In this document: piece after piece, positions 25,994 to 35,071 of the stretch | Numbering within the stretch: the first letter of the stretch is position 1 | Layout of the letters: every line of letters starts with the position of its first letter | Source: Mesorhizobium loti | GTDB lineage: Bacteria > Pseudomonadota > Alphaproteobacteria > Rhizobiales > Rhizobiaceae | NCBI GenBank assembly: GCA_014189435.1 | Contig: CP050293.1 | Span: forward strand, 997,001 to 1,061,000 | Direction of reading: 5' to 3' | DNA length: 64,000 bases | The notes under the pieces: model-generated | The model's input: the letters and a program-made list of their open reading frames with translations, nothing else | Databases searched by the model: none | Told to the model about the DNA's origin: nothing | Translations under genes and position numbers: made by a program

Positions 25994-27487
25994 ATGACCG
26001 TACCGGTGAGAGACTTGCCGCCGCACACGCCCATCGATGGCCGGCACCGCAAGATGCTGATCGATGGCGCCTGGTGCGACGCGCTCGGTGGCCGGACCTT
26101 CGAGACGCGCAACCCGGCGACCGGCGCCGTGATCGGCACCGTGCCGCTCTCCGATTCAGGCGATATCGACCTCGCCGTGGCGGCGGCCCGGCGCGCCTTC
26201 GACGGACCGTGGAGCCGGTTCAAGCCCTATGAGCGCCAGGTGCTGCTGCTGAAGATCGCCGACCTGATGGAGCGCCACTGGGAAGAGATCGCGCTTTCCG
26301 ACACCACGGATATGGGCATGCCTATCGTGCGCACACTGGCCAACAAGAATCGCGTGCTTGGCATGCTGCGCTTCTACGCCGGCATGGCGACGTCGATCCA
26401 TGGCCACACGATCGGCAATTCGCTGCCGGGCGAGATCATCTCCTACACGCGCAAGGAGCCGGTCGGTGTGGTCGGCGCGATCATTCCGTGGAATGCGCCG
26501 ACCGCTGCATCGATCTGGAAGATCGGCCCGGCGCTGGCGACCGGCTGCACCATCGTGCTTAAGCCTTCCGAGGAAGCGCCGCTGACGCCGCTCTTGATCG
26601 GCGCGCTGATGATGGAGGCCGGCGTGCCGGCCGGCGTCGTCAACGTCGTCACCGGCACGGGTGCGGAGGCCGGAGCACCGCTTGCCGCCCATATGGATGT
26701 CGACAAGATCGTCTTCACCGGCTCGACAGTCACCGGCCAGAACATCCTGCGCGCCTCGGCCGGCAACATGAAGCGCGTTTCGCTGGAGCTCGGCGGCAAG
26801 TCGCCGGTCATCGTCTGCGCCGACGCCGATCTCGAACGCGCCGTGCCGATCGCGGCGATGTCGGTGTTCGCCAATTCCGGCCAGATCTGCATCGCCGGCT
26901 CGCGGCTGTTCGTCGAGCGGCCAATCTACGAGGAGTTCGTCGAGCGGGTCTCGGCCTATGCAGCAAAGCTCAGGATCGGCGACGGCGCCGACCCGGAGAC
27001 CGAGATCGGGCCGCTGATTTCACCCAGGCAGCTCGAACGCGTCACCGGTTTCATCGAAGACGGCACCAGACAGGGTGCCCGGCTGGTCACCGGCGGCAAC
27101 CGCATCACCGAAGGCGCGCTGGGCGCCGGCAACTTCATCGCGCCGAGCGTCTTTTCCGGTGTCACCGACGACATGCGCATCGCCCGAGAAGAAATCTTCG
27201 GCCCGGTCATCTCGGCGCTGCCGTTCGACACGCTGGACGAGGTGGTGCGGCGCGGCAACGACACACCCTACGGGCTGGGCGCCGGCGTGTTCACCCGCGA
27301 CCTCGGCAAGGCGCATCAACTGGCCAACCGCCTGCGCGCTGGTTCGGTCTGGGTCAACACCTACCACGCGATCGACCCAGCGGTGCCCTTCGGCGGCTAC
27401 AAGATGAGCGGCTACGGGCGTGAAGGTGGGGCGGAGCACCTCGACGAGTATCTCAACACCAAAGGCGTGTGGATCCGGACGGATTGA
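25994..27487 (+). CDS. NAD(P)-dependent aldehyde dehydrogenase
   Basis: A 497-residue aldehyde dehydrogenase of full length. Family motifs are GAIIPWNAP near residue 160, the catalytic Glu in LELGGKSP near 265, the nucleophilic Cys in NSGQICIAGSRL near 300, and EEIFGPVIS near 400. It oxidises an aldehyde to the acid in the cytoplasm. It is 17 bp after the ThuA-like gene, so both are co-transcribed, and it probably handles the aldehyde released by the flavin monooxygenases upstream. Confidence 0.92.
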   Translation: MTVPVRDLPPHTPIDGRHRKMLIDGAWCDALGGRTFETRNPATGAVIGTVPLSDSGDIDLAVAAARRAFDGPWSRFKPYERQVLLLKIADLMERHWEEIALSDTTDMGMPIVRTLANKNRVLGMLRFYAGMATSIHGHTIGNSLPGEIISYTRKEPVGVVGAIIPWNAPTAASIWKIGPALATGCTIVLKPSEEAPLTPLLIGALMMEAGVPAGVVNVVTGTGAEAGAPLAAHMDVDKIVFTGSTVTGQNILRASAGNMKRVSLELGGKSPVIVCADADLERAVPIAAMSVFANSGQICIAGSRLFVERPIYEEFVERVSAYAAKLRIGDGADPETEIGPLISPRQLERVTGFIEDGTRQGARLVTGGNRITEGALGAGNFIAPSVFSGVTDDMRIAREEIFGPVISALPFDTLDEVVRRGNDTPYGLGAGVFTRDLGKAHQLANRLRAGSVWVNTYHAIDPAVPFGGYKMSGYGREGGAEHLDEYLNTKGVWIRTD

Positions 27488-27577
27488 GAGACCGTTTGGA
27501 GACTTTGCTCCTGCGCGAATTGTGAAGGTTAGCGATGCCAACCCCCAACCTTCGCGATTATCGACAAGTCCCCATGC

Positions 27578-27831
27578 CTTCGTCATCCTAGGGCGAAGCA
27601 GGAGCGTAGCGACGTCGCGGAGACCCTAGGATCCATGCCGCGACTATTGAGCGATGCAACGGTGCAGAAGTTTGGGTCGCTATCGTGGCATGGGCAAGGC
27701 ACGTCGACGTAGCGGGCGATCGGTGCTGACGACAATTCTTGACCGGTGCACTCTTTGGTCTCAGTCACGGCATGGATCCTAGGGTCTGCGCCGCGTCGCT
27801 TCGCTCCTTGCTCCGCCCTAGAATGACGAAG
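27578..27831. repeat. Inverted-repeat element (~254 bp) with ~66-bp arms
   Basis: The 372-bp gap 27488-27859 holds two long, imperfect inverted arms: 27578-27643 (starting CTTCGTCATCCTAGGGCG) and 27765-27831 (ending CGCCCTAGAATGACGAAG). Both carry CCTAGGATCCATGCCG-type cores, and weaker symmetry runs into the flanks (CCCCA / TGGGGG). About 120 bp lies between the arms without a coding frame I can support. It resembles the palindromic intergenic elements of mesorhizobia or a MITE. It separates the aldehyde dehydrogenase from the converging amidase and could end both transcripts. Confidence 0.75.
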
Positions 27832-27859
27832 CTGTGGGGGCTTCGAAACTAGGCTTCCC

Positions 27860-29881
27860 TCACCCGATGCCGCCAGTGACCGCATAAGCGCCAGCCGTCC
27901 GCCCATCCTCAAGCCGCACCACCGCCGTCACGATCGAGCCATACGGACTGCGCCAGACGCTGTGCAGCCGCTGATGCTCGGCAGCCGGAACGAGCGCACG
28001 TCCGCTGAAGCGCTGGCTGCTCCGCTGCACCGCGACGGCCTCTCCGTTGACATGCACCTGGATGCTGGCCGCCTCGGCTGCCTCCCTGGGCAGGTCGAGC
28101 GTGATGACGATCTCGTCTTGACCTCCGGAAGCTCGCGTCTCGGCGGCAAGCGTGATGGTGAGCGCAGGCGCCTTGCCGTCGTCGGCTCGGGCGGGGCGGC
28201 TCGCAAACACATCATCGGCCAGTTCCGGCGTGCGCGGCGGGCGGGTGCGGCGCTGCGTGGAGCGTTCGTAGTCGCCGGCCATGCGCAGCAGCCTTTCGTC
28301 GTTGTAGGCCTTGCCAGCAAAAATGAGGCCGACCGGCATGCCGATGTCGGCCATGGTTCCCATCGGCACGGTGACGGTGGGGATGCCGAAATGGCGCCAG
28401 ACCAGATTGCCGTTGGCGACCCAGGTGCCGTTGCGCCAGGCCAGCGCAGCGGATGTCTCGTTGATGTCGGCATCGGCCGGGCCGACATCGGCGGCGGCGG
28501 GCAGCACCACGGCGTCGATGCCTTGCGTGTCCAGCCAGTCCTCGAAATCGATCCGCCTTGTCGCCTCCAGCCCCTTCAAGCCGTCCTCTAGCGTCGGAAT
28601 GTCCAGGACGGACGTGACGCCCGCTCTCGCCCGCTCGACATACTCCCTCAGGTCGAAGCCGCCCTCATAGCGGTCGGGCAGCGTGCCCGGCGGCTGCGGG
28701 AAGATTTTTGGGCCGTCGACCGAAACGAGATCGGGCAAAGCCGGGTCGGCATTGGCGCGCAAAAAGTCGTCCCAGCCCCAGATGCAAAGTTCCCAGAGTT
28801 CGCGGTCGGCGAAGTCCTGCGGCACCAGTCCGCGCTCGACCATGCTGTGCGCGCCGGGTCGGTCGCGCTCATAGTTGGAGACGATGGGAAAATCGACCTC
28901 GATCACCTCGGCGCCAAGGCGCCTGAGATCGACCGCTGCTTGCTCCCACAGGGCAAGCACCGAGGCGCGGGTTTCGATCGGGTTGTCCGCCTCGCTGTCG
29001 CGGCCGATATACATTCTGGGCACGCCTAGGCGCCTGCCTTTCAACGATCCCGCCAGTTTGAGATCGGTATAGCGTGGCGGCCGCACATCGGCGCTTTTCG
29101 GTAGCTTGACCCAGGGCTGCGCGCGCCAGAAATCGCCGCGCGTCTCGGGGTCCTCGGCGACGATGACGTCGAGCAGTTCGAGCATGTCGGCCACGCTGCG
29201 CGTGTGCGGCACCACGACATCCATGGTCGGCACCAAGGGCCAGTTGCCGCGCACGGAGATGACACCGCGCGACGGCGTGTAGGCGACCAGCGCATTGTTG
29301 GTGGCCGGCGCGCGGCCGGACGACCAGGTTTCCTCGCCAAGCCCGAAGGCGCAGAAGCTGGCCGCCGTCGCCGTGCCGGAGCCGTTGGACGAGCCCGATG
29401 CGAAGGCGGCGGTGAGGAAGTCGGCATTGTAGGGGCTTTCGGCGCGGCCATACACGCCGCGCTGCATGCCGCCATTGGCCATGGGCGGCATGTTGGTCAG
29501 GCCGATCAGCACGGCGCCGCCGGCGCGCAGCCGGGCGATGGTGAAGGCGTCCTCGTTGGCAATGAGATGCTCGAAGGCAGGCGAGCCGGCGGCCACGGTC
29601 AGACCTGAAACCTTATAGCTGTCCTTGGCGGTGTAGGGGATGCCGTCGAGCGGTCCGAGCACAGCGCCGTTGCGGCGCCGCTGGTCGGAGGCGGCGGCCT
29701 CCTCGAACATGTCAGGGTTGAGTACCGGGACAGCGTTGAGGCTGATGCCGTGGCGGTCGAAATGCCCAATGCGCCTGAGATACGCCCCGACCAGCTCGAC
29801 GCTGGTGACGGTGCCGCCCTCGAGCGCGCGGCGCAGTTGGTCGATCGTCGCCTCGACGAGATGAAGGCTGGCATCGGTCAT
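27860..29881 (-). CDS. Amidase-signature family enzyme with extra C-terminal domain
   Basis: A 673-residue amidase-signature protein. The catalytic Lys lies in YTAKDSY near residue 85, and the Ser-rich segment GSSNGSGTA near residue 165 supplies the cis-Ser and Ser nucleophile. The catalytic domain ends near residue 545; about 125 further residues form a beta-rich tail (EIVITLDLPRE, VHVNGEAVAVQR) that standard ~470-residue amidases lack. It should hydrolyse an amide to acid plus ammonia or amine. It converges on the aldehyde dehydrogenase operon. Start ATG 29881 matches the family N-terminus (two helices before AVPVLNPD). Confidence 0.87.
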   Translation of the reverse strand: MTDASLHLVEATIDQLRRALEGGTVTSVELVGAYLRRIGHFDRHGISLNAVPVLNPDMFEEAAASDQRRRNGAVLGPLDGIPYTAKDSYKVSGLTVAAGSPAFEHLIANEDAFTIARLRAGGAVLIGLTNMPPMANGGMQRGVYGRAESPYNADFLTAAFASGSSNGSGTATAASFCAFGLGEETWSSGRAPATNNALVAYTPSRGVISVRGNWPLVPTMDVVVPHTRSVADMLELLDVIVAEDPETRGDFWRAQPWVKLPKSADVRPPRYTDLKLAGSLKGRRLGVPRMYIGRDSEADNPIETRASVLALWEQAAVDLRRLGAEVIEVDFPIVSNYERDRPGAHSMVERGLVPQDFADRELWELCIWGWDDFLRANADPALPDLVSVDGPKIFPQPPGTLPDRYEGGFDLREYVERARAGVTSVLDIPTLEDGLKGLEATRRIDFEDWLDTQGIDAVVLPAAADVGPADADINETSAALAWRNGTWVANGNLVWRHFGIPTVTVPMGTMADIGMPVGLIFAGKAYNDERLLRMAGDYERSTQRRTRPPRTPELADDVFASRPARADDGKAPALTITLAAETRASGGQDEIVITLDLPREAAEAASIQVHVNGEAVAVQRSSQRFSGRALVPAAEHQRLHSVWRSPYGSIVTAVVRLEDGRTAGAYAVTGGIG

Positions 29882-30028
29882 CGCTGGTTCCAGGCTGGCG
29901 TTAAAATCCTATGGATGAGCGAGGCCGCAGGCTTCGGCAAGAGCCTATCGCGCTTCGTTGGAACTTTTGTCCGGCTGGCGATTTTGGATGTATGGTGTAA
30001 TTCAGGAATGGCCAGGAGGGTGTTGCCG

Positions 30029-30304
30029 ATGACCACGAAATGCGTTGCGATCCTAGCTCTCGCTTTGGCAACGGGCTCGAGCCTTTGCGCCCCGGCCTTT
30101 GCTGGCGACCGGCATCACGACCGCCGGGTCCAACCCGAACGCTACGTTCCGGCTGATGAGGATCTCATCAACTTCTTGTTCGGCGGCCCGCGCTACTATG
30201 ATCAGCAGCTGTTCACGACGGCGGCCGGACCCTGCTCCTACAATCGCGTTGGACCGGACGCGAATGCGTTGAACAAGATCAACGATCATCACTGTGGGAA
30301 GTGA
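30029..30304 (+). CDS. Small secreted hypothetical protein
   Basis: A 91-residue protein with a clear Sec signal (CVAILALALATGSSL, cleavage near APAFAGD) and a mature part of about 65 residues with two Cys (PCSY, HHCGK). AGGAGGG lies 8 nt before ATG 30029; an upstream ATG at 30008 lacks a good site. I do not recognise the family. The stop codon abuts the 8-bp tandem repeat. Confidence 0.62.
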   Translation: MTTKCVAILALALATGSSLCAPAFAGDRHHDRRVQPERYVPADEDLINFLFGGPRYYDQQLFTTAAGPCSYNRVGPDANALNKINDHHCGK

Positions 30305-30366
30305 AGTAGGGCAGTAGGGCAGTAGGGCAGTAGGGCAGTAGGGCAGTAGGGCAGTAGGGCAGTAGG
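30305..30366. repeat. Tandem repeat of AGTAGGGC (7 copies plus a partial)
   Basis: Seven perfect head-to-tail copies of the 8-mer AGTAGGGC (30305-30360) followed by AGTAGG. It starts at the base after a stop codon and ends 7 bp before the 3' end of the converging Gfo/Idh/MocA gene. An octamer does not preserve frame, so copy-number changes are tolerated only because it is non-coding. Confidence 0.95.
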
Positions 30367-30373
30367 TTATACC

Positions 30374-31459
30374 TCAGCGCCCGCCACCCTCCTTCATCCG
30401 CTCGATGATCTCGGCCATCAACGCCAGGTCGCGGCGGGAATCGGCGAGGTCGGTCAGCGGCTTGGTGCCTTCGGTGATGTGGCGGTGGAAAATCTCCAGT
30501 TCGTTGGAGAAGGCGTCGCCGTAGAGCGGGCCGAAGGTCTGCGTCACCGGGCCGAGCGGGCCAGCGTCGGTGACTTCCAGCCGGGTCGGCAGGCTGCGGA
30601 TGTAGGGCGTGTCGTAGATGATGCGCACGCGCCTGGTGTTGGAGCGCACCTCGATCATGGCGTCGAACAGGCCGAGATCGTCGACGACAGCGTCATACAG
30701 GCAAGCGAAATGACCATAGTCGAAAGTGATGCTGGTATTGGCGCCGCCGTTGGTGCGGTGCGCGGCCAGCACGCGCGCCGGCTCGCCGATCAGCCCGCGC
30801 ATCGCCGAAATGTGGTGTGAGGAGAGCGCCGTCAGCCCACGATAGGCGCGCACCAGATCGGCCGGTGCGTCGGCGCCGACCACCTCGCGGATCAGTGCAT
30901 CGCGTTCCTTGGCGCCACGCTCCAGCAGGGCAGGGTCGATATCCCTGGGATAGAGGACGTTCTGGCTCTTCTTGAGGAAATGCCGGCCCTCCGAGATCAG
31001 GTCGAAGATGCGGACATGGGTGATGTCGGCGTACGCCGGCAGCTCGTCCCTTGCCGCCAGATAGGCCGGCGCGTATCGGCGCATATAGCCAACGAACAGG
31101 GTTTTCTTGTAACCCGGCATCAGCGCCAGCAGATCGTCGATCTCGCGCACCGTCAGGCAGGCGGGCTTTTCCAGCAGGATGTGTTTGTCGGCTTTGATCG
31201 CCGCGCGAACGAAGCGGCTGTGGGTGTCGTCGGACGACAGCACGAACACCGCGTCGATGTCGGGTGAAGCGATCAGCGCCTCGGCCGTCTCGAAGGCCTT
31301 TGCCGTCGGATGTTGCGAGGTGCACAGCGCCACCAGGCTCGGCGACACGTCATACACGCCCGCGATCACCCAGCGGTCGCGCTGATCGCTCAGCACCGGC
31401 AGATGGATCGACTGCGCGACCTCTCCAAGACCGACAAGCCCGACACGAATTGGTGCCAC
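30374..31459 (-). CDS. Gfo/Idh/MocA-family oxidoreductase
   Basis: A 361-residue NAD(P)-dependent sugar/inositol dehydrogenase-like protein. The Rossmann motif is GLVGLGEVAQSIH at the N-terminus, and the conserved EKPACLT near residue 95 carries the family Lys. GTG 31459 is preferred (GGGAG 7 nt upstream) to TTG 31465. It is the last gene of a sugar-importer operon, 63 bp after the ATPase, so it likely begins catabolism of the imported sugar or polyol. Confidence 0.88.
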   Translation of the reverse strand: MAPIRVGLVGLGEVAQSIHLPVLSDQRDRWVIAGVYDVSPSLVALCTSQHPTAKAFETAEALIASPDIDAVFVLSSDDTHSRFVRAAIKADKHILLEKPACLTVREIDDLLALMPGYKKTLFVGYMRRYAPAYLAARDELPAYADITHVRIFDLISEGRHFLKKSQNVLYPRDIDPALLERGAKERDALIREVVGADAPADLVRAYRGLTALSSHHISAMRGLIGEPARVLAAHRTNGGANTSITFDYGHFACLYDAVVDDLGLFDAMIEVRSNTRRVRIIYDTPYIRSLPTRLEVTDAGPLGPVTQTFGPLYGDAFSNELEIFHRHITEGTKPLTDLADSRRDLALMAEIIERMKEGGGR

Positions 31460-31522
31460 TCGCAAACTCCCTTTGATTTCAAGTATCGGACTGGCCTGGA
31501 CGGCCAGCTGTTGATTGACCGA

Positions 31523-32287
31523 TCAGGCCGCGCCGGTGACCAGCGCGACGAGTTCGTTGCCTGACGTTTCCGAGGCGCGCACGGTCGCCGCCATCTTTCC
31601 GGCCCGCATCACCCAGATCTGGTCGGACAGGCGGCGGACCTGATCGAAATTGTGGCTGACCAGGATGACTGAGACCGATTGTTCGCGCAGGCGCCGGATC
31701 AGAGCCTCGACATTGGCCGTCTCCTGCACGCCGAGCGCCGCTGTCGGTTCGTCCATCACCACCAGCTTGGCGCCGGAGCCGACGGCGCGGCAGATCGAGA
31801 TCGCCTGCCGCTGGCCGCCCGACAGGCGCCGAACTCGCTGGTTGATCGACGGCACGTTGATCGACAGGCGCGACAGCATGGAGCGGGCCTCGCGTTTCAT
31901 CGCCTTGCGGTCGAGGAAAGCGAAGGGACCGATGCGGCGCACGATCTCGCGGTTGAGGAACAGGTTCTGCGCCACCGTCAGTTCGTCGATCAGCGCCAGG
32001 TTCTGGTGCACGGTCTCGATGCCGGCCTTGCGCGCCTCGTCGGGATTGGCGAAGGGCCGCGCCCTTCCGTCGAAGAACAAATTGCCGGCGTCGGGCTGGT
32101 GCACGCCGACGAGGCTGCGGATCAGCGTCGACTTGCCGGCGCCATTGTCGCCGATGACGGCGGTGACCTCACCGCGACGAGCCTGGAAGGCGACGTCGGT
32201 GAAGGCGCGGATGCCGCCGAAATGCTTGCTCAGCCCTTCACAGGCGATGATCGCCTCGGTGGCGGGGATGTGATGGGGAGCGCTCAT
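31523..32287 (-). CDS. Sugar ABC transporter ATP-binding protein (single domain)
   Basis: A 254-residue ATPase of the ribose/fructose-importer type with one nucleotide-binding domain: Walker A GDNGAGKST near residue 43, signature LSGGQRQ near 147, Walker B LVVMDEPTAALG and H-loop LVSHNFD. RbsA normally has two domains; single-domain forms such as FrcA work as homodimers. Its start overlaps the 3' end of the permease gene by 4 nt. Confidence 0.9.
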   Translation of the reverse strand: MSAPHHIPATEAIIACEGLSKHFGGIRAFTDVAFQARRGEVTAVIGDNGAGKSTLIRSLVGVHQPDAGNLFFDGRARPFANPDEARKAGIETVHQNLALIDELTVAQNLFLNREIVRRIGPFAFLDRKAMKREARSMLSRLSINVPSINQRVRRLSGGQRQAISICRAVGSGAKLVVMDEPTAALGVQETANVEALIRRLREQSVSVILVSHNFDQVRRLSDQIWVMRAGKMAATVRASETSGNELVALVTGAA

Positions 32288-33285
32288 TTCTGATACCGCA
32301 TGATCAGCGCCGCCAGCACCACGATGGCGCCCACGGCAAGCGGTTGATAGAAGGCCGACACGTTGAGCAAGGTCAGGCCGTTGACCAGCGCGGTGAGCAT
32401 CAGCGCGCCGATCGCCGGCCCAAGAATGCTGGCACGGCCGCCGAACAGGCTGACGCCGCCCAGCACCACCGCGGCCACCGAATTGAGCAGCAGACTGGTG
32501 TTGATCTGCGGTTCGGCCGAGCCGATGCGGGCGACCAGAAGAATGGCCGCGATGCCGGCGCAGAAGCCCGAGATTGTATAGGCGGCGATCTTGACCCGAT
32601 CGGTGCGGATGCCGAGCGCGCCGGCACTTTCGGTCTGGCCGCCGGTCGCCAGCAGATGCACGCCGAAGCGCGTGTGATAGAGCGCGATGTGCGCCACGAT
32701 GACGGCCGCGATCGCCACCCACACCGGATAACCGAACGGCCCGAAGGAGCCGGAGGCGAGCCTGAGCAAGAAGGTCGAGCCGACCATGGTCGGCTCGCCG
32801 CCCGACAATATGAGACCAAGGCCGGTGATGCCCGACAGCGTGCCGAGCGTCACCACGAAATCGGGGATCTTGCCGGCCGTGATGATCAGCCCGTTGAGGA
32901 AGCCGACCGCGCTGGTGGCGAGAACCGCGAGCACGCAGGCGATGAAGATGCCGTAGCCGGCGGCGTTGACGAGGCCCAGGATAATGGCGCCGAGCATGAC
33001 GGCTGCCGCGAGCGACAGGTCGATGCCCGAGGTGGCGACGACGAATGTCTGGCCGATCGACAGCACGACCAGGATCGCCGCCGCCAGCAGCAGCGCCTGC
33101 AGGTTGGCGACGCTGAGAAAGACCGGCTGGGCGATGCCGAAGACGATGACGAGGCCGACCAGGCCGACGACGGATGCCCAGTCGGCCCAGAAGGAGGGAT
33201 CGAGGAGGAGAGCCGCCAGGGAGGGACGGCTCTCCTCCGCACCCGCCGAATGGGCGGCGGGCGCGTTGTCTGCTGGTGTGCTCAC
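32284..33285 (-). CDS. Sugar ABC transporter permease (RbsC type)
   Basis: A 333-residue permease of the ribose/fructose family. The TSGIDLSLAAAVMLGAI segment near residue 90 matches the TGGIDLSVG motif and VLGGVSLFGGRAS near 280 the conserved cytoplasmic loop. A soluble N-terminal stretch of about 25 residues precedes the first helix. It overlaps both neighbours by 4 nt, so the three transport genes are translationally coupled. Confidence 0.9.
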   Translation of the reverse strand: MSTPADNAPAAHSAGAEESRPSLAALLLDPSFWADWASVVGLVGLVIVFGIAQPVFLSVANLQALLLAAAILVVLSIGQTFVVATSGIDLSLAAAVMLGAIILGLVNAAGYGIFIACVLAVLATSAVGFLNGLIITAGKIPDFVVTLGTLSGITGLGLILSGGEPTMVGSTFLLRLASGSFGPFGYPVWVAIAAVIVAHIALYHTRFGVHLLATGGQTESAGALGIRTDRVKIAAYTISGFCAGIAAILLVARIGSAEPQINTSLLLNSVAAVVLGGVSLFGGRASILGPAIGALMLTALVNGLTLLNVSAFYQPLAVGAIVVLAALIMRYQK

Positions 33286-34286
33286 TTCAACATCTCGCGG
33301 AAGGGATCGGGATAGTCGCCGCCGGGACGCGGAAAGTTCTTCAGTGAGGCCTCGGCATTGTCCTTGTTGATCAACAACACAGGCGCCGGCACGTTGGCGG
33401 GCAGTTCCTTGCCCTTGGCCGCGACCGCACAGGCTTCGAGGCCCATGGCGCCGACGACATAGGGATATTGGGCAACGGTGGCGGTGAGTTCGCCCGCGGC
33501 AATCGATTTCAGCGCATCGACGATGCCGTCGAGGCCGATCACCTTGACGTCCTTGCCGGAGGTCTGCACGGCGCGTTCGACGCCGAGCGCCATGATGTCG
33601 TTGGCGGCGAAGAAGCCGGCGAGGTCGGGATGGGCGGCGAGGATATCGGTGGCGGCGGTCAACGCCTTTTCACGGTCCCAGTCGGCGCTCACCATCACCA
33701 CGACTTCGAGCTTGCCTTCGACGGCCTGCTTGAAGCCCTTGATGCGGGCGTTGGAGCCGACATCACCGACGATGCCGGCGACCAGCGCCACCTTGGAGCC
33801 CTTCGGCACCAGCTTCAGCATCTCTTCGCCGGCCAGCGCGCCGGCGGCGACATTGTCGGTGCCGATATAGGTCGAGACGGCAAAGCCGGCGGCCTTGGCC
33901 TGTTCGGGGTCGATGGTCGAGTCGATGTTGACGATCGGCTTCTTTTTCTGGGCGACCGGCACCAGCGCCTGGACGAGGTTGGAGACACTGATCGGGTTGA
34001 CCAGATAGCAATCAAAATCCTGCATGGCCATGGCGGTCAGGCGGTCGGCCTGGCCGGTTGCGTCACCCATATTGGCGGCGGCCTGGACGCTGACATTGAC
34101 GCCGTTCGCCTTGGCCTGCTCCTCGATGCCCTTCTGCATGGTCTGGAAGAACGGGTTGTCGAGGCCTTTGACGATGGCCGCGACTTTCGCCGCATCCTCG
34201 GCGTGGACGGGCACTGAGACGATGGTTGCAAGCATGCCGGCGCCAAGCAGGCTCGTGCCGAGTTTCAGGCAATTGAACACGCGCAT
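33282..34286 (-). CDS. Sugar ABC transporter substrate-binding protein
   Basis: A 334-residue Peripla_BP_4-type binding protein. A signal peptide (LKLGTSLLGAGMLATIV, cleavage near VHAED) precedes KVAAIVKGLDNPFFQTMQKG, cut here to GLDNPFFQTM, the usual first strand of ribose-type binding proteins. IGLDGIVDAL near residue 250 is a ligand-site motif of the family. ATG 34286 has GAGGAGG 7 nt upstream. It is the first gene of the leftward operon SBP-permease-ATPase-dehydrogenase. Confidence 0.9.
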   Translation of the reverse strand: MRVFNCLKLGTSLLGAGMLATIVSVPVHAEDAAKVAAIVKGLDNPFFQTMQKGIEEQAKANGVNVSVQAAANMGDATGQADRLTAMAMQDFDCYLVNPISVSNLVQALVPVAQKKKPIVNIDSTIDPEQAKAAGFAVSTYIGTDNVAAGALAGEEMLKLVPKGSKVALVAGIVGDVGSNARIKGFKQAVEGKLEVVVMVSADWDREKALTAATDILAAHPDLAGFFAANDIMALGVERAVQTSGKDVKVIGLDGIVDALKSIAAGELTATVAQYPYVVGAMGLEACAVAAKGKELPANVPAPVLLINKDNAEASLKNFPRPGGDYPDPFREMLK

Positions 34287-34698
34287 GGTTTTTCCTCCTC
34301 CTGATTGTTTTATGGGATGCATCAATGTCGCTGTCCGGCGACTGCAATGTCCGACGGTGCGCAAGCGACCCCGGCGCTTGGCGCGACGATCCGTCCATAG
34401 GTTGCTGTCCGCTTTGTGGTGTGCGGGTCGCAGCCCCCGTCCGGGCGCTCTTCGATGTCAGGCATTGCTCCTCCCAGAGCGCCGGCCGATGCCTTGCCAG
34501 CGTTTCCGCATGTTTTAGAAAAAATTGACACGCGTCAAGATTTAAAATGGTGCGCAGCGATTTTGACTGTGCAGCCCTACGGCATGACTGGCCAGCCGAT
34601 ATGCGCTACAACCAAGACGCGAAAAAATACCGCGCGGAGGGAACCTTTTGGGGGTATCGGCGTTGGTCGCTACTTTTGTGCAAGGGGGAGATTTGGGG
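34287..34698. other. 412-bp gap with promoter-like AT-rich core
   Basis: No gene is supportable here. The AT-rich stretch 34512-34550 contains the inverted repeat TTGACACGCGTCAA (34525-34538, 5-bp arms around ACGC), a possible operator or -35 region for the rightward small gene at 34699. The left end is the leader of the sugar-importer operon. Confidence 0.4.
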
Positions 34699-34950
34699 AT
34701 GGAGCGTTTCGAAATCCTGGAAGAGCCAACAGGCACATTCTCGATTTTCGATACATTCACGGAATTGCCGGCAACGGTCGAAGGCCGTGCGTGCATCGGG
34801 CTTTACCGGCACGAAGTGCCGCTGACGCTGCTTGCAGCGATAGGGACCGTCCAGCCCGGCGATTTTTCGCTGCTGCCATCCTTGTCGGCGTTGAACGACT
34901 GGCGGACCGATGAAAGCGATCGGTCGCTTTCAGACGACCTGCTGGCATGA
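34699..34950 (+). CDS. Hypothetical protein (83 aa)
   Basis: A short acidic protein starting MERFEILEEPTGTFSIFD, with no signal peptide or membrane segment. A GGGAG site 8 nt upstream supports ATG 34699. I recognise no family; the N-terminal 50 residues have the alternating pattern of a small beta-rich domain. It is possibly linked with the next small gene on the same strand. Confidence 0.5.
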   Translation: MERFEILEEPTGTFSIFDTFTELPATVEGRACIGLYRHEVPLTLLAAIGTVQPGDFSLLPSLSALNDWRTDESDRSLSDDLLA

Positions 34951-35071
34951 GCAAAGCCAGCCGATATCGCATCAAAAAATCATACCGTAAGGAAAATCAC
35001 GCTCTGTCGTCGAAAGCGGCGGTGAGGCATGGGAAGCAAGGGGAGGTTGTGGAGCGTTGGGAGGTGAAGCA

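Noticed and set aside
27656..27764. A transposase or other gene inside the inverted-repeat element
   Set aside because: The ~110-bp interior has no reading frame of use, so at most it is a non-autonomous element.
30305..30366. CRISPR array
   Set aside because: The 8-bp units are contiguous with no spacers and no cas gene is near; it is a simple tandem repeat.
34525..34548. TTGACA plus TAAAAT as a promoter
   Set aside because: The spacer is only 12 nt; the inverted repeat itself is kept as a weaker observation.
34547..34825. Overlapping frames across the small gene at 34699
   Set aside because: They lack ribosome-binding sites and run over the better supported 83-residue gene.
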